47,306 nt of DNA from Myxococcales bacterium (GCA_012960035.1 DUBZ01000012.1:1-47306); one strand, 5' to 3'. Shown: positions 8,374-17,433, counted from the stretch's first letter. Notes: generated from the letters alone by a model not told the origin. Made by a program: numbers and translations.

Positions 8374-9651
8374 ATGACCAAAACAGCCAAACTATCTCTC
8401 AACGACCAAAATATTGACCTTCCTGTCATCGTAGGAAGCGAAGGCGAAGTCGGGATCGACATCTCGAAGCTTCGCGGGCAGACCGGCGCGATCACCCTCG
8501 ATCCGTCGTTTGCAAATTCCGGCGCCTGCGAGAGTGCCATCACCTATATCAACGGCGAAAAAGGGATTCTTCGCTATCGCGGCTACGACATTGCAGACCT
8601 CGCCGAGCACGCGAGCTTCCCCGAAGTCTGTCACCTGTTGATCTACGGACGCCTACCGACTCGCCCCGAGCGAGAAGACTTCCGCGGGCGGCTCACTCGC
8701 CATTCACTCGTCCACGAAGACATGAAGAAGTTCTTCGAAGGCTTTCCTCCGACCACGCATCCGATGGTCGTCTTGTCTTCGATGATCGCGTCGCTCTCGG
8801 CCTTCTACCCCGGAGACGACACTGCGGAAGAGATCGACCTCAACATCATTCGGCTGCTTTCGAAGGCCAAGACGTTGGCTTCGTACTCCTACAAGAAATC
8901 GATCGGCCAGCCGTTCATGTACCCCCAGAACGACCGCACCTATCTCGAGAATTTCTTGATGATGATGTTTGGCGTCCCTGCGGAGAAATACGAAGTCAAC
9001 CAGGTGGTGCGACACGCGCTGAACAAGCTTTTGATCTTGCACGCCGACCACGAACAAAACTGCAGCACCACCGCGGTTCGTGTCGTCGGGAGCGGGGGCG
9101 CAAACCTGTTCGCCTCAATTTCCGCGGGCGTAAGCGCGCTATGGGGACCGCTGCACGGTGGTGCAAACCAGGCCGTCATCGAAATGCTCGAAATGATCCA
9201 GGCTGACGGCGCCAACTACCAGAAGTACGTTGACCTCACAAAATCGAAGGACAGCGACTTCAAGTTGATGGGCTTTGGTCATCGGGTCTATAAGAACTTT
9301 GACCCACGCGCACGCATCCTTAAGGAAGCATCGGATAATGTGCTCGCGAGTCTCGGGGTCGATGATCCACTGCTTGAAATCGCGCAGCGCCTTGAAGAAG
9401 TCGCGCTCGCCGACAGTTACTTCGTTGAACGTAAGCTCTATCCCAACATCGATTTCTATAGCGGCATTATCTACCGCGCAATGGGAATCCCGACGGACAT
9501 GTTTACCGTGATGTTCGCATTGGGACGGCTACCGGGATGGATCGCGCACTGGCTCGAACAGCGAAACGCACCGGGCACTCGGATCAACCGGCCGCGCCAG
9601 ATCTACACCGGCGAAACCGCACGTCCGTGGGTTAAACTCGACAATCGTTAG
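8374..9651 (+). CDS. gltA: Citrate synthase (type II)
   Basis: The 425-residue protein condenses acetyl-CoA with oxaloacetate to give citrate, the entry step of the TCA cycle. It carries the N-terminal beta domain of type II enzymes (ITYINGEKGILRYRGYDI) and all catalytic elements: the first histidine in LHADHEQNCST, the second in GFGHRVYKNFDPRA, and the aspartate in YPNIDFYSG. Length matches the hexameric type II group. I take ATG 8374 (MTKTAKLSL) as start, since family similarity begins there and the in-frame codons upstream look non-coding. A 6-bp hairpin follows the stop. Neighbours are unrelated, so it is probably transcribed alone. Confidence 0.95.
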   Translation: MTKTAKLSLNDQNIDLPVIVGSEGEVGIDISKLRGQTGAITLDPSFANSGACESAITYINGEKGILRYRGYDIADLAEHASFPEVCHLLIYGRLPTRPEREDFRGRLTRHSLVHEDMKKFFEGFPPTTHPMVVLSSMIASLSAFYPGDDTAEEIDLNIIRLLSKAKTLASYSYKKSIGQPFMYPQNDRTYLENFLMMMFGVPAEKYEVNQVVRHALNKLLILHADHEQNCSTTAVRVVGSGGANLFASISAGVSALWGPLHGGANQAVIEMLEMIQADGANYQKYVDLTKSKDSDFKLMGFGHRVYKNFDPRARILKEASDNVLASLGVDDPLLEIAQRLEEVALADSYFVERKLYPNIDFYSGIIYRAMGIPTDMFTVMFALGRLPGWIAHWLEQRNAPGTRINRPRQIYTGETARPWVKLDNR

Positions 9652-9670
9652 GAACGAGAAAGCATCGTTC
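9652..9670. terminator. Small hairpin between convergent genes
   Basis: GAACGA, a seven-base loop, then TCGTTC sits between the convergent citrate synthase and alcohol dehydrogenase genes. The perfect 6-bp stem and its position suit a weak bidirectional terminator. Confidence 0.4.
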
Positions 9671-9682
9671 AACCGGCTGAAA

Positions 9683-10882
9683 CTAGACGAGCATCTGCCT
9701 CAGCAACGCTTCGCACTGCGCTTGACTCATATAGCGCGGGACGGGGTAGTTGAGGTGGGCTTCGTCTAGGGCCTGGGTGGCGATCGGCGTGACGTCGTCG
9801 CTCGCGAGTGCATCGAGCTTGAACGGAATCTCGATCTTGGTCATGAGATCACGCACCGCGTCGATGAAGCGGTCAGCCTTCTCGAGATCGTTGCTGCCCT
9901 CACAACCGATGAGGTCAGCCAAGCTTGCAAGCCGCTTCGCCGCGACGGGTTTCGAAAACTCCAACACGTGAGGCAGCGCGATGGCGTTCGCGAGCCCGTG
10001 TGGTGTTCGATAGTAGGCACCAAAGGTATGGGCGATTGCGTGGACGTATCCCACGCTCGTGCGGGTAAAGGCCAAGCCTGCGTAATACGACGCGAGCGCC
10101 ATCGCCTTGCGAGCTTCGAGGTTATTTCCGTCGGTACAGGCGGTCTGAAGATGTCGAAAGATCAGCCGAACGCTGATCTTTGCGTACATCTCAGTCGTTT
10201 CGTTGGACATTTTGGACAAATAGGATTCGACTGCGTGAGTCAGAGCATCCATCCCCGTGGCTGCAGTGATGGGGACGGGAAGGCCCGTCATCAGCGTCGG
10301 GTCGAGGGCCGTCATAAGGGGAATCAACTTTGGATCGGTGAAGAACTTCTTCGCGTGCGTCTTCGGATCGGAGACCACCGCCGCCAGGGTTACTTCCGAC
10401 CCGGTCCCCGCAGTGGTCGGAATCGCGAACAGTGGCATTGGCGCGTGCTTCACCTTCATGATGCCTTCGAGCTTTTCAGGAGGTCCCGGATTCGTTGCCG
10501 CAGCGGCAATCACTTTCGCGGCGTCCATGGAAGACCCGCCCCCAACTGCGAGCACGACCTTGCACTGCTCGCTCACAAGCTGCGCCAAGCCGGCCTCGAC
10601 CTGCACCGTGGTGGGGTCAGGTTCAACGCCCGCGTAGATAGACCAAGGAAGACCTACGGCGTCAAGGGCTTCGGCAATGCGACCGACCAAGCCGATTTCG
10701 ACCAGCACAGCGTCCGTCACGATCAGCACTTTGTCCGAACTCAAATGCGCGATCGACTCACAAAGTTCCGTTGATGCGCCCGGGCCAACAAACGTGACCG
10801 GAATTTTGTCGGGAAGCAATTTCGCGAGCACTCCCGCAACTGCGATCGCGATGTCGTGCAGGAATTTTTTCAATCCGAACAT
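9683..10882 (-). CDS. Iron-containing alcohol dehydrogenase
   Basis: The 399-residue protein belongs to the group III (iron-activated) NAD(P)-dependent alcohol dehydrogenases. It shows the dinucleotide motif GGGSSMDAAK, the PTTAGTGSEVT block, and the metal ligands in GMDALTHAVES and in IAHTFGAYYRTPHGLANAIA. These enzymes interconvert alcohols or hydroxyacids with aldehydes or ketones. A GGAGG six bases before the ATG fixes the start. The first 25 residues (FLHDIAIAVAGVLAKLLPD) are an extra amphipathic helix. It is divergent from a GST-like gene, with a perfect inverted repeat in the shared upstream region. Confidence 0.93.
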   Translation of the reverse strand: MFGLKKFLHDIAIAVAGVLAKLLPDKIPVTFVGPGASTELCESIAHLSSDKVLIVTDAVLVEIGLVGRIAEALDAVGLPWSIYAGVEPDPTTVQVEAGLAQLVSEQCKVVLAVGGGSSMDAAKVIAAAATNPGPPEKLEGIMKVKHAPMPLFAIPTTAGTGSEVTLAAVVSDPKTHAKKFFTDPKLIPLMTALDPTLMTGLPVPITAATGMDALTHAVESYLSKMSNETTEMYAKISVRLIFRHLQTACTDGNNLEARKAMALASYYAGLAFTRTSVGYVHAIAHTFGAYYRTPHGLANAIALPHVLEFSKPVAAKRLASLADLIGCEGSNDLEKADRFIDAVRDLMTKIEIPFKLDALASDDVTPIATQALDEAHLNYPVPRYMSQAQCEALLRQMLV

Positions 10883-10900
10883 GCTGTTCCTCCAAACTTT

Positions 10901-10929
10901 TCAGGTAGCGCCCCCACCACACTACCTGA
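10901..10929. promoter_or_regulatory. Inverted repeat between divergent alcohol dehydrogenase and GST-like genes
   Basis: TCAGGTAG and CTACCTGA are perfect 8-bp arms 13 bases apart, lying 19-47 bases upstream of the alcohol dehydrogenase start and about 125 bases upstream of the GST-like start. The position suits an operator for a dimeric repressor. No regulator gene is adjacent. Confidence 0.5.
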
Positions 10930-11053
10930 CACCCTCTGCGACTCGCGAGGCTCGAGATCAGTACCAAAACCTCGGTCAACCCTCGCTTGCGATTCGGGCG
11001 AGATCGATACACTCACGAGCGAACGAAATCCAAACCCTGACCACCGAGACACC

Positions 11054-12088
11054 ATGATGCAGACAGACCTCAGACTGATCGGAAGCGGATCATCCCCTTA
11101 TACGCGCAAACTTCGAGCCGCGCTGAGATATCGACGCATTCCCTATCGCTTTGTGGTCGCGGGAAGCGAAGAACAAAAGGCATTGCCCGAGAGGCCACTG
11201 CCTCTGATGCCCTGTCTCGTTTTCCCTGACGCAGACGGCGAACCCACCGACCCGATGTCGGACACGACCCCGATCCTGAATCGACTCGAAGACGATTTCC
11301 CCGAGCGCTCTCTTCGGCCCGCCGACCCCGCGCTTCGATTGATCGACGCACTCATCGAAGACTATGGCGACGAATGGCTCAGCAAGTGCATGTTTCATTA
11401 CCGCTGGGCATTTGCGCCGGACACGAAGAAGGCTTCGTCCTACATGCCGTACGGGCACATGATCTCAATGCCACCCTCTGCGGGCATGCAGTTCGAAAAG
11501 TCGATCGCCGAGCGGCAGATTTCGCGTATCGGCGTTGTGGGTTCGAACGAGACCACCGCTCCCGTGATCGAAGCAAGCTGGTCGCGCTTCGTAAGCCTCT
11601 TCGACGAACATATCCAAAGCCAGGCTTATTTGCTGGGCAACCGACCCGGCGCCGGCGACTTTGGCTGTTACGGACAGATGACGATGTTGGTCATCACCGA
11701 CCCGACTCCGATGCAGATCGCCCTCGACATCTCACCGCGCGCTTACGCGTGGACCGAAAAACTGGACGACATCTCGGGTTTGGAAGTGAGCGACTCAGAT
11801 TGGATCGACCTAAATCATCCACCCGCGACACTGCGCAAACTGTTGGACGAGGTCGGGCGTGTGTATGCGCCCTTCCTGCTCGCAAACGCCGCTTCCGTTG
11901 AACAGGGCCTCGAGCAGGTCGAGTGCGAAATTGATGGACGACCGTGGGTTCAAGATCCGTTTCCCTACCAGGCCAAGTGTCTCAGATGGCTTCGCGAGCA
12001 GTACGCCACGCTGCCCAACGCGTCGCGAGAGACGGTAGACGCGACACTGGCAGGGACAGGGTGCGATGCGTTGTTCGCGGCGTCGTAG
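11054..12088 (+). CDS. Glutathione S-transferase-like protein (paralogue of the gene at 38380)
   Basis: The 344-residue protein opens with a thioredoxin-like GST domain: SGSSPYTRKLRAALRYRRIP, a cis-proline region LPLMPCLVFPDAD and a DTTPILNRLEDDFP helix. It continues into a helical GST C-domain with YLLGNRPGAGDFGCYGQMTM. It is about 130 residues longer than ordinary GSTs; the extra C-terminal part ends VDATLAGTGCDALFA, matching VDSAIAGTGWERVLA in the second copy. So the two genes define one family. The function is presumably glutathione-dependent conjugation or isomerisation, but the catalytic residue is not certain. Start ATG 11054 is where similarity begins. Confidence 0.8.
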   Translation: MMQTDLRLIGSGSSPYTRKLRAALRYRRIPYRFVVAGSEEQKALPERPLPLMPCLVFPDADGEPTDPMSDTTPILNRLEDDFPERSLRPADPALRLIDALIEDYGDEWLSKCMFHYRWAFAPDTKKASSYMPYGHMISMPPSAGMQFEKSIAERQISRIGVVGSNETTAPVIEASWSRFVSLFDEHIQSQAYLLGNRPGAGDFGCYGQMTMLVITDPTPMQIALDISPRAYAWTEKLDDISGLEVSDSDWIDLNHPPATLRKLLDEVGRVYAPFLLANAASVEQGLEQVECEIDGRPWVQDPFPYQAKCLRWLREQYATLPNASRETVDATLAGTGCDALFAAS

Positions 12089-12252
12089 CGTCACCACGAT
12101 GAGAAGAAGCGCCGTCCCACGCCCGAAGTGCGACGAAAAATGAAGACGTTTCCACAGCGCACGGCTTGCACAGGCGAGTGCCGACTACGAAGTCAACAAC
12201 GACCGCGTGTGTTCCGTCGTCACTCTTCCCGAAGCCAGCATTGACGCTGAGA

Positions 12253-12897
12253 TCAGTCCTCGACACGGGACTTCAGCGCTTCACGCCAACTGAGACCGCA
12301 CCCCAGCGCCGCCAAGATCAAGGCCAGCACGAATCGTGGATCTCCACCTTGGATCCACGGGTCGATGGGGAACGCGATGGTCTTCGCCATCGCTGCGATC
12401 TTGAAGTCATGCGAGGCTACGAATTCGGGATTCATTGCGATGTCGAGCATGTCTCGGCGACTGCGATATCGCATACCCGCTCCAGTACTCCAACGTTCCA
12501 TGCCGTCGGCATTCATGATGTCCATCGCGTTGGCCGCCGCTGTGCCAAAGAGCACGGGATGACACGCGCGCTTGAACAACTGGGGGAACATGTACTCCAT
12601 GTACTTTGCGAGGACATCCTCGCTCGATTCTCCGGGGGAGACGCCTGCGACCTGCAACGGGGTGTCGTACATGTCGATCACGTTGATCATCACGAAGTCG
12701 TCGCCCGTGTCTTCTTCCATGAATTTGCGAATCCGCGCGATGCGCTCGGGCGGCGCGGCGGGCTCACCGGATTCCGCCAGGGAGATGTAGTGCGCGATCT
12801 CTTCTTCGGTCAGCGGGCCTCCAAACGAGGTGTACCAGCTGAAGAAGAGCACGTAGAGGCTTACCAAAATTGCCCAGATCCAATGGGTTCGTGTCAT
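12253..12897 (-). CDS. Hypothetical inner-membrane protein with two end membrane segments
   Basis: I do not recognise the family. The 214-residue protein starts with a membrane segment at residues 4-20 (HWIWAILVSLYVLFFSWY), has a soluble middle of about 160 residues rich in acidic and methionine residues, and ends with a second segment (FVLALILAALGCGLSW) just before the C-terminus. The middle part would face the periplasm if the N-terminus is inside. An AAAGGGA seven bases before ATG 12897 supports this start over an upstream in-frame ATG at 12954. It is convergent with the GST-like gene and divergent from xsc. Confidence 0.65.
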   Translation of the reverse strand: MTRTHWIWAILVSLYVLFFSWYTSFGGPLTEEEIAHYISLAESGEPAAPPERIARIRKFMEEDTGDDFVMINVIDMYDTPLQVAGVSPGESSEDVLAKYMEYMFPQLFKRACHPVLFGTAAANAMDIMNADGMERWSTGAGMRYRSRRDMLDIAMNPEFVASHDFKIAAMAKTIAFPIDPWIQGGDPRFVLALILAALGCGLSWREALKSRVED

Positions 12898-13271
12898 GTT
12901 CAATCCCTTTAAATGGCTAAATCCGCGACTTCGCGTATTTTTTCTTGGCGACAAGTATTAGCACGCAACGTGTCATCTTCTCAGCCCACCCAACCCCGCG
13001 ACGAGACCTTGTCCTTGATCGAGTCCGCGAACTTCACCATCGGCAACAAACAGTCCGGACGGTCCAGAAGTCGGAACACCGCTGCACATCGGCGGCCAAC
13101 GCCCAGAGCCGATGCGATCGTGTCTTCGCGCAAGAACGGCTATCGTGACGACCCGTTTTTCTGATAACCCGCGTCGCCGCGCGGCCCCTCCCTCGCCGAA
13201 CAATCCCTCGGCATTCCATCAAGCGCGACCTTCAATCGGCCTCGCCGCCCGTTCCACCAGGAGATGAAACT
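12898..13271. other. Intergenic region upstream of xsc
   Basis: 374 bases between the divergent membrane-protein gene and xsc. The left 60 bases are AT-rich and probably hold the membrane-protein promoter. An AGGAG lies eight bases before the xsc ATG. No repeats, RNA gene or convincing coding remnant were seen. Confidence 0.4.
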
Positions 13272-15044
13272 ATGAAGATGACCACCGAAGAAGCCTTCGT
13301 GAAGGTTTTGCAGATGCACGGCATCGAACATTCTTTCGGCATCATCGGCTCTGCCTTCATGCCGATTTCAGACTTGTTTCCGAAAGCGGGAATCACATTT
13401 TGGGACGTGGCCCACGAAACCAACGGCGGCTACATCTGCGACGGCTACACGCGAGCCAGCGGTAAAATGGGTATGGCGATCGCGCAGAACGGTCCCGGCG
13501 TCACGGGCTTCGTCACGGCGATGAAGACGGCGTACTGGAACCACACGCCGATGTTGCTCGTTACGCCCCAAGCCGCGAACAAGACCATCGGACAGGGCGG
13601 CTTTCAGGAAGTCGAACAGATGGCGATGTTCCGCGACATGGTTTGTTATCAGGAAGAGGTGCGTGACGCGTCACGCATCGCCGAAGTTCTCAACCGCGTC
13701 ATCTTGAAGGCATGGCGGGGCTCCGCGCCGGCGCAGATCAACGTGCCGCGGGATCTTTGGACCCAGGTGATCGACATCGAGCTCCCGCAGATGGTTCGCT
13801 TCGAACGTCCTTCCGGCGGCAAGAACGCCATCGCCGAAGCCGCAGCACTTCTCTCGCAAGCGCGCTTCCCCGTCGTCCTCAATGGCGCGGGCGTCATCCT
13901 CAGCGACGGCATCCCCGCCTCGCGGGCGCTGGCTGAAAAACTGAGCGCGCCGGTCTGCTGTAACTACCAACACAACGACGCGTTTCCGGGCAGCCATCCC
14001 TTGGCATGCGGCCCCCTCGGCTACAACGGCTCGAAGGCTGCAATGGAGTTAATCGCTCAAGCCGACGTCGTACTCGCATTGGGAACACGACTCAACCCGT
14101 TTTCCACCCTCCCTGGCTATGGCATCGACTACTGGCCCAATGACGCCAAGATCATTCAGGTTGACATCAATGCCGACCGCATCGGCCTCACCAAGAAGGT
14201 CACCGTCGGAATCGAAGGCGATGCGAAGCAGGTTGCTGAACAGATCCTCAACCAGCTCACAGCGACGGCCGGCGACGCAGGTCGCGGCGAACGCGAAGCG
14301 TTGATCGCCACGACAAAGACGAATTGGGAAAAGACACTTTCCGAAATGGACCACGAAGACGACGACCCGGGCACAACCTGGAACGCACGAGCGCGGGACC
14401 GCGACGCGGACCGCATGGCGCCGCGCCACGCGTGGCGCGCCATTCAGGAAGCGCTGCCGAAGGACGCCATCATTTCGTCGGACATCGGAAACAACTGCGC
14501 GATCGGCAACGCGTACCCGTCCTTCGAGGTCGGTCGCAAATACTTGGCGCCAGGCTTGTTCGGCCCCTGCGGTTACGGCTTCCCGTCGATCGTGGGTGCA
14601 AAAATCGGCTGCCCCGATGTTCCGGTGGTTGGCTTTGCGGGCGACGGCGCCTTTGGCATTTCGATGAGCGAGATGAGCTCGATCGGCCGAGAGAACTGGC
14701 CGGCCATCACCATGGTCATTTTCCGCAACTACCAATGGGGCGCGGAAAAACGAAACACGACGCTCTGGTTCGACGACAACTTCGTGGGCACCGAACTCGA
14801 TCCCCAAGTGAGTTACGCGGGCATCGCCGAGGCTTGCGGCCTGAAGGGTGTCACGGTGCAGACTCGGGCCGAGATGTCCGAAGCCCTCAAGATCGCATGC
14901 AAAGAACAGTCGAATGGCGTGACGACGTTCCTCGAAGTCTTGCTCAACCAAGAACTGGGCGAGCCCTTCCGTCGGGACGCAATGAAGAAGCCGGTTTCGG
15001 TCGCAGGCGTGAGCGCTTCGGACATGCGTCCGCAAGAGCGCTAA
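13272..15044 (+). CDS. xsc: Sulfoacetaldehyde acetyltransferase
   Basis: The 590-residue ThDP enzyme converts sulfoacetaldehyde and phosphate to acetyl phosphate and sulfite, the desulfonation step of taurine, isethionate and related C2-sulfonate degradation. The whole length follows Xsc: the start MKMTTEEAFVKVLQMHGIEH, QNGPGVTGFVTAMKTAYWNH, QHNDAFPGSHPL, ISSDIGNNCAIGN, the ThDP/Mg block GFAGDGAFGISM, RNYQWGAEKRNTTLWFDDNF and the end LGEPFRRDAMKKPV. The activating glutamate is present in AHETNGGY, although the residues after it differ from the form I recall for Xsc. An AGGAG lies eight bases before the ATG. No phosphate acetyltransferase, taurine transaminase or sulfite exporter lies next to it. 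Confidence 0.93.
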   Translation: MKMTTEEAFVKVLQMHGIEHSFGIIGSAFMPISDLFPKAGITFWDVAHETNGGYICDGYTRASGKMGMAIAQNGPGVTGFVTAMKTAYWNHTPMLLVTPQAANKTIGQGGFQEVEQMAMFRDMVCYQEEVRDASRIAEVLNRVILKAWRGSAPAQINVPRDLWTQVIDIELPQMVRFERPSGGKNAIAEAAALLSQARFPVVLNGAGVILSDGIPASRALAEKLSAPVCCNYQHNDAFPGSHPLACGPLGYNGSKAAMELIAQADVVLALGTRLNPFSTLPGYGIDYWPNDAKIIQVDINADRIGLTKKVTVGIEGDAKQVAEQILNQLTATAGDAGRGEREALIATTKTNWEKTLSEMDHEDDDPGTTWNARARDRDADRMAPRHAWRAIQEALPKDAIISSDIGNNCAIGNAYPSFEVGRKYLAPGLFGPCGYGFPSIVGAKIGCPDVPVVGFAGDGAFGISMSEMSSIGRENWPAITMVIFRNYQWGAEKRNTTLWFDDNFVGTELDPQVSYAGIAEACGLKGVTVQTRAEMSEALKIACKEQSNGVTTFLEVLLNQELGEPFRRDAMKKPVSVAGVSASDMRPQER

Positions 15045-15118
15045 ACGACCCCACAGCCGCGCTTTCGAATGACGAATCCTGAAACGGTCGAACTCGGCGC
15101 GTCAAAACGCCGCAGGGA

Positions 15119-15763
15119 TCAGACGATCAGCCACACCAACGCAAAGCACGCAGCACCGGCCACGTTGCCGACGTTCCGGCTCCAAGGAAGCCTGCCCGTC
15201 GTGGTTGCCTTGCCGAGTTCTGCGCTGGGCTCGCCACCTTCGGCAACCGCGCGAACGATGGGCACTTCGAATGCACCCGCCCCAACAGCCCGAGTCACGA
15301 GCGTTGCGAACAGCACTTGGCCACTGAGCGTGCCAAACGGCAGCAAAATCAACGCAAGGATCACCGGGACCCACGGCGCAAGGATGCCACCCCAACTCAT
15401 CCAGGCGAACTGTTCTTTGTCGTTCTGGTCGATCGGGAAGTTGAACATGAAGAAATGACCCTTCGGTTTTTCGAAAACCGGCGACTCTGAGCCCGACAAG
15501 CGAGCGCCCGTAAAGTGCCCCCATTCGTGAATCGTCGACGAGATCACAACGCCCGCAACGACCGCGTTTGCTACCGCGACGAAGTTGGCGACTGCCCAGC
15601 CTGTCACTTGCGCCCAAGTTTCGGCTGCACCCCACATGGTGAGCGCGCCCATCACCATCGCAAAATGAAAACTCCCGATCTGCTTCATGCGCGCGCGATC
15701 GAAAGCCTTTGCGGCGTCCTTCAAGGCAGCGAGTTCATTCGCATCCATCGTGGCTTCGGCCAT
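15119..15763 (-). CDS. M50-like membrane metalloprotease
   Basis: The 214-residue protein has a zinc-binding HExxH motif, His79-Glu80-Trp-Gly-His83, inside or next to a membrane segment (VANAVVAGVVISSTIHEWGH). This is the arrangement of site-2 (M50) proteases that cut substrates within the membrane. About four membrane segments can be seen, the last near the C-terminus (CFALVWLIV), and a third ligand may lie in the NFP-containing loop. It is short for the family and lacks a PDZ domain. AAGGAG seven bases before the ATG gives the start. A TTGACA on the minus strand at 15875-15870 may be its -35 box. Substrate unknown. Confidence 0.7.
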   Translation of the reverse strand: MAEATMDANELAALKDAAKAFDRARMKQIGSFHFAMVMGALTMWGAAETWAQVTGWAVANFVAVANAVVAGVVISSTIHEWGHFTGARLSGSESPVFEKPKGHFFMFNFPIDQNDKEQFAWMSWGGILAPWVPVILALILLPFGTLSGQVLFATLVTRAVGAGAFEVPIVRAVAEGGEPSAELGKATTTGRLPWSRNVGNVAGAACFALVWLIV

Positions 15764-16104
15764 GTTCGGCTCCTTCTTTTGATCGCGACCTTGCGGTGCG
15801 ATCGACTCTTGGACGTCACGCCTTCACGCGTGCTCATCCATTCATCATGCTCTTCGAGTCGGCGCCGAATGTCAATCGCCGCCCCGCAAGGAGGCGTGAC
15901 GACACGACAACATCCGCTTGGGAGGGGGACTCTCCGACGCTTCGCTGCAGTCTGTCGTGATCCGCGTTCGTCGTCGATCCATTTTCACGAAACGCCGGGC
16001 GTGCGGCCCACACTGTGCCCAAACCGGTAGTGTCTCCTCCATTCGTTAACGGCGCCCCAGAATCGATACTCGACCGGTCCCCGCGCTACCGAGCTGGAGG
16101 TTTC
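15764..16104. other. Intergenic region between divergent protease and lipoprotein genes
   Basis: 341 bases with no protein-like frame. It should contain both promoters: a minus-strand TTGACA at 15875-15870 points at the protease gene, and GGAGG at 16096-16100 is the lipoprotein ribosome binding site. No repeats seen. Confidence 0.4.
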
Positions 16105-16554
16105 ATGATCACGAAGAGCCATTTTCTCGCCGCGGTATTTGCAGCGCTATTCTTTACCGCGTGCAGCGGCCCATTCGTCGTTTTTCCTGGCGGTGCGCTC
16201 CACGGTCAATCCGCGCCCGCGCCACAGAGTTGGGCATTTACGGACGCCATCGACACGATCCAACTAGAAACCAACCCGGCTGATCCGTACTCGGTAAACA
16301 TCTGGGTCATCGGAATGGGCAACGCGCTGTATGTCCACGCAGGTGCCAATCGCGCGACATGGATTGAAAACATGGACGCCGATCCGAACGTGCGGCTGCA
16401 GACCGGGGATACGATTTACGAACTCGCGGCAACTCGCGTCACGAGCCAAGAAGAATTCGACCGATACAGCGCGCCATATGAAGAGAAGTACGGCAACCCG
16501 CCGCGCAACCTGAATGTCGCCGAGGTCTACCTGTATCGCCTCGTTGCAAGGTAG
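16105..16554 (+). CDS. Small lipoprotein of unknown function
   Basis: The 149-residue protein begins with a lipoprotein signal (FLAAVFAALFFTACSG; the lipobox cysteine is residue 17). The mature part contains NIWVIGMGNALYVHAGANRA, then an acidic loop and a C-terminal VAEVYLYRLVAR. The strand pattern resembles small split-barrel (pyridoxamine-oxidase-like/nitroreductase-like) proteins, but I cannot identify the family. It is probably anchored on the periplasmic face of a membrane. GGAGG four bases before ATG 16105 fixes the start. It is convergent with the enoyl-CoA isomerase gene. Confidence 0.75.
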   Translation: MITKSHFLAAVFAALFFTACSGPFVVFPGGALHGQSAPAPQSWAFTDAIDTIQLETNPADPYSVNIWVIGMGNALYVHAGANRATWIENMDADPNVRLQTGDTIYELAATRVTSQEEFDRYSAPYEEKYGNPPRNLNVAEVYLYRLVAR

Positions 16555-16586
16555 TGCGGCGAGGTAGGCAGTACGGAGAGGCAGTG

Positions 16587-16600
16587 CGGCGACCACGCCG
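16587..16600. terminator. Short hairpin between convergent genes
   Basis: CGGCG, loop ACCA, CGCCG lies in the 60 bases between the convergent lipoprotein and enoyl-CoA isomerase genes. It is short and has no T-tract, so it is only a candidate. Confidence 0.3.
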
Positions 16601-16614
16601 CCCCACGCACGCTC

Positions 16615-17343
16615 CTAGTGCGGATACTTTTCGCTGTTGCGAAGCATGTACGCCGGGCCATGTTCAACGTTGATCGAAGCGTTTTCGCCGTAGATGCTTT
16701 CTTTTTGTGCCTTGAACTCTTTTCGATTGGCGCCCAGCGGTGCGAGAGCTTCCGCGCGGGCGCGCGCAACGTCCAAAAGGGATTCCGCACTCGCGATCTC
16801 TTGAACAATGCCGGCTTCGAGCGCTTCGGGTCCGGCCCAACGTCGCGCGAGCTGAACAGTTTCGAAAAACGTGTTCGCCGGAAGCTTGTGTTTGAAGAGC
16901 GCAAGTTCGGGGCGTGGGATCACCATGCCGAGTTGCATTTCATTCGCGCAGGCGAACCCACGGTCTTCGCGCATCACGCGCTGGTCGTGACACAAAGCCG
17001 ACATCAAGCCGGCACCAAACGCGTGTCCATTGATCGCGGCGACACTCGGAACCGACAGCGTGATGATTCGGCTCATCAACGTCATGAACTCAGCGCCAAA
17101 GACTTTGCGGTCACCACCCGGGTCGTCGTCAGTTGGGTTCTTGGACGAGATCCAATCAAGATCGAGGCCGTTTGAAAAGAACTTCTCGTCCGCTGACGTC
17201 GTGACCAGCGCCGCCGGCCCGTCGGAGGCTTCGACCTCATCGATCACTTCGGTAAATGCCCGGACGAACGTCGTGTTCCATCGGTTTTGCCCGTCGGTCA
17301 TGATGAGGGTGAAAACGTTACCGTCGCGCTTGAGGTCGATCAT
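16615..17343 (-). CDS. Enoyl-CoA hydratase/isomerase family protein, resembles delta3,delta2-enoyl-CoA isomerase
   Basis: The 242-residue crotonase-fold protein starts directly with the fold (MIDLKRDGNVFTLIMTDGQN). It has the oxyanion-hole segments FFSNGLDLDW and INGHAFGAGLMSALCHD, then CANEMQLGMVIPRPELALFK. The FFSNGLDL and NEMQLG forms resemble peroxisomal/plant-type delta3,delta2-enoyl-CoA isomerases more than hydratases, so the likely role is shifting double bonds during oxidation of unsaturated acyl-CoAs. The exact reaction is inferred. It diverges from the selenoprotein gene across a region with a REP-like palindrome and nested operator-like palindromes. Confidence 0.85.
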   Translation of the reverse strand: MIDLKRDGNVFTLIMTDGQNRWNTTFVRAFTEVIDEVEASDGPAALVTTSADEKFFSNGLDLDWISSKNPTDDDPGGDRKVFGAEFMTLMSRIITLSVPSVAAINGHAFGAGLMSALCHDQRVMREDRGFACANEMQLGMVIPRPELALFKHKLPANTFFETVQLARRWAGPEALEAGIVQEIASAESLLDVARARAEALAPLGANRKEFKAQKESIYGENASINVEHGPAYMLRNSEKYPH

Positions 17344-17371
17344 GTTGTCCCCGATTTAATGGTGCGCCCTA

Positions 17372-17400
17372 AGGAGTCTGCGCGTCAGAAGGCGCAGACT
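17372..17400. repeat. REP-like palindrome AGTCTGCGC/GCGCAGACT
   Basis: A perfect 9-bp inverted repeat (17375-17383 and 17392-17400) with an 8-base loop GTCAGAAG. The top strand AGGAGTCTGCGCG...GAAGG matches both ends of the element at 29327-29491, so they belong to one repeat family. Confidence 0.75.
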
Positions 17401-17433
17401 GTTAGGGATTCTCGTCGAGATCGGCTCGGATGC

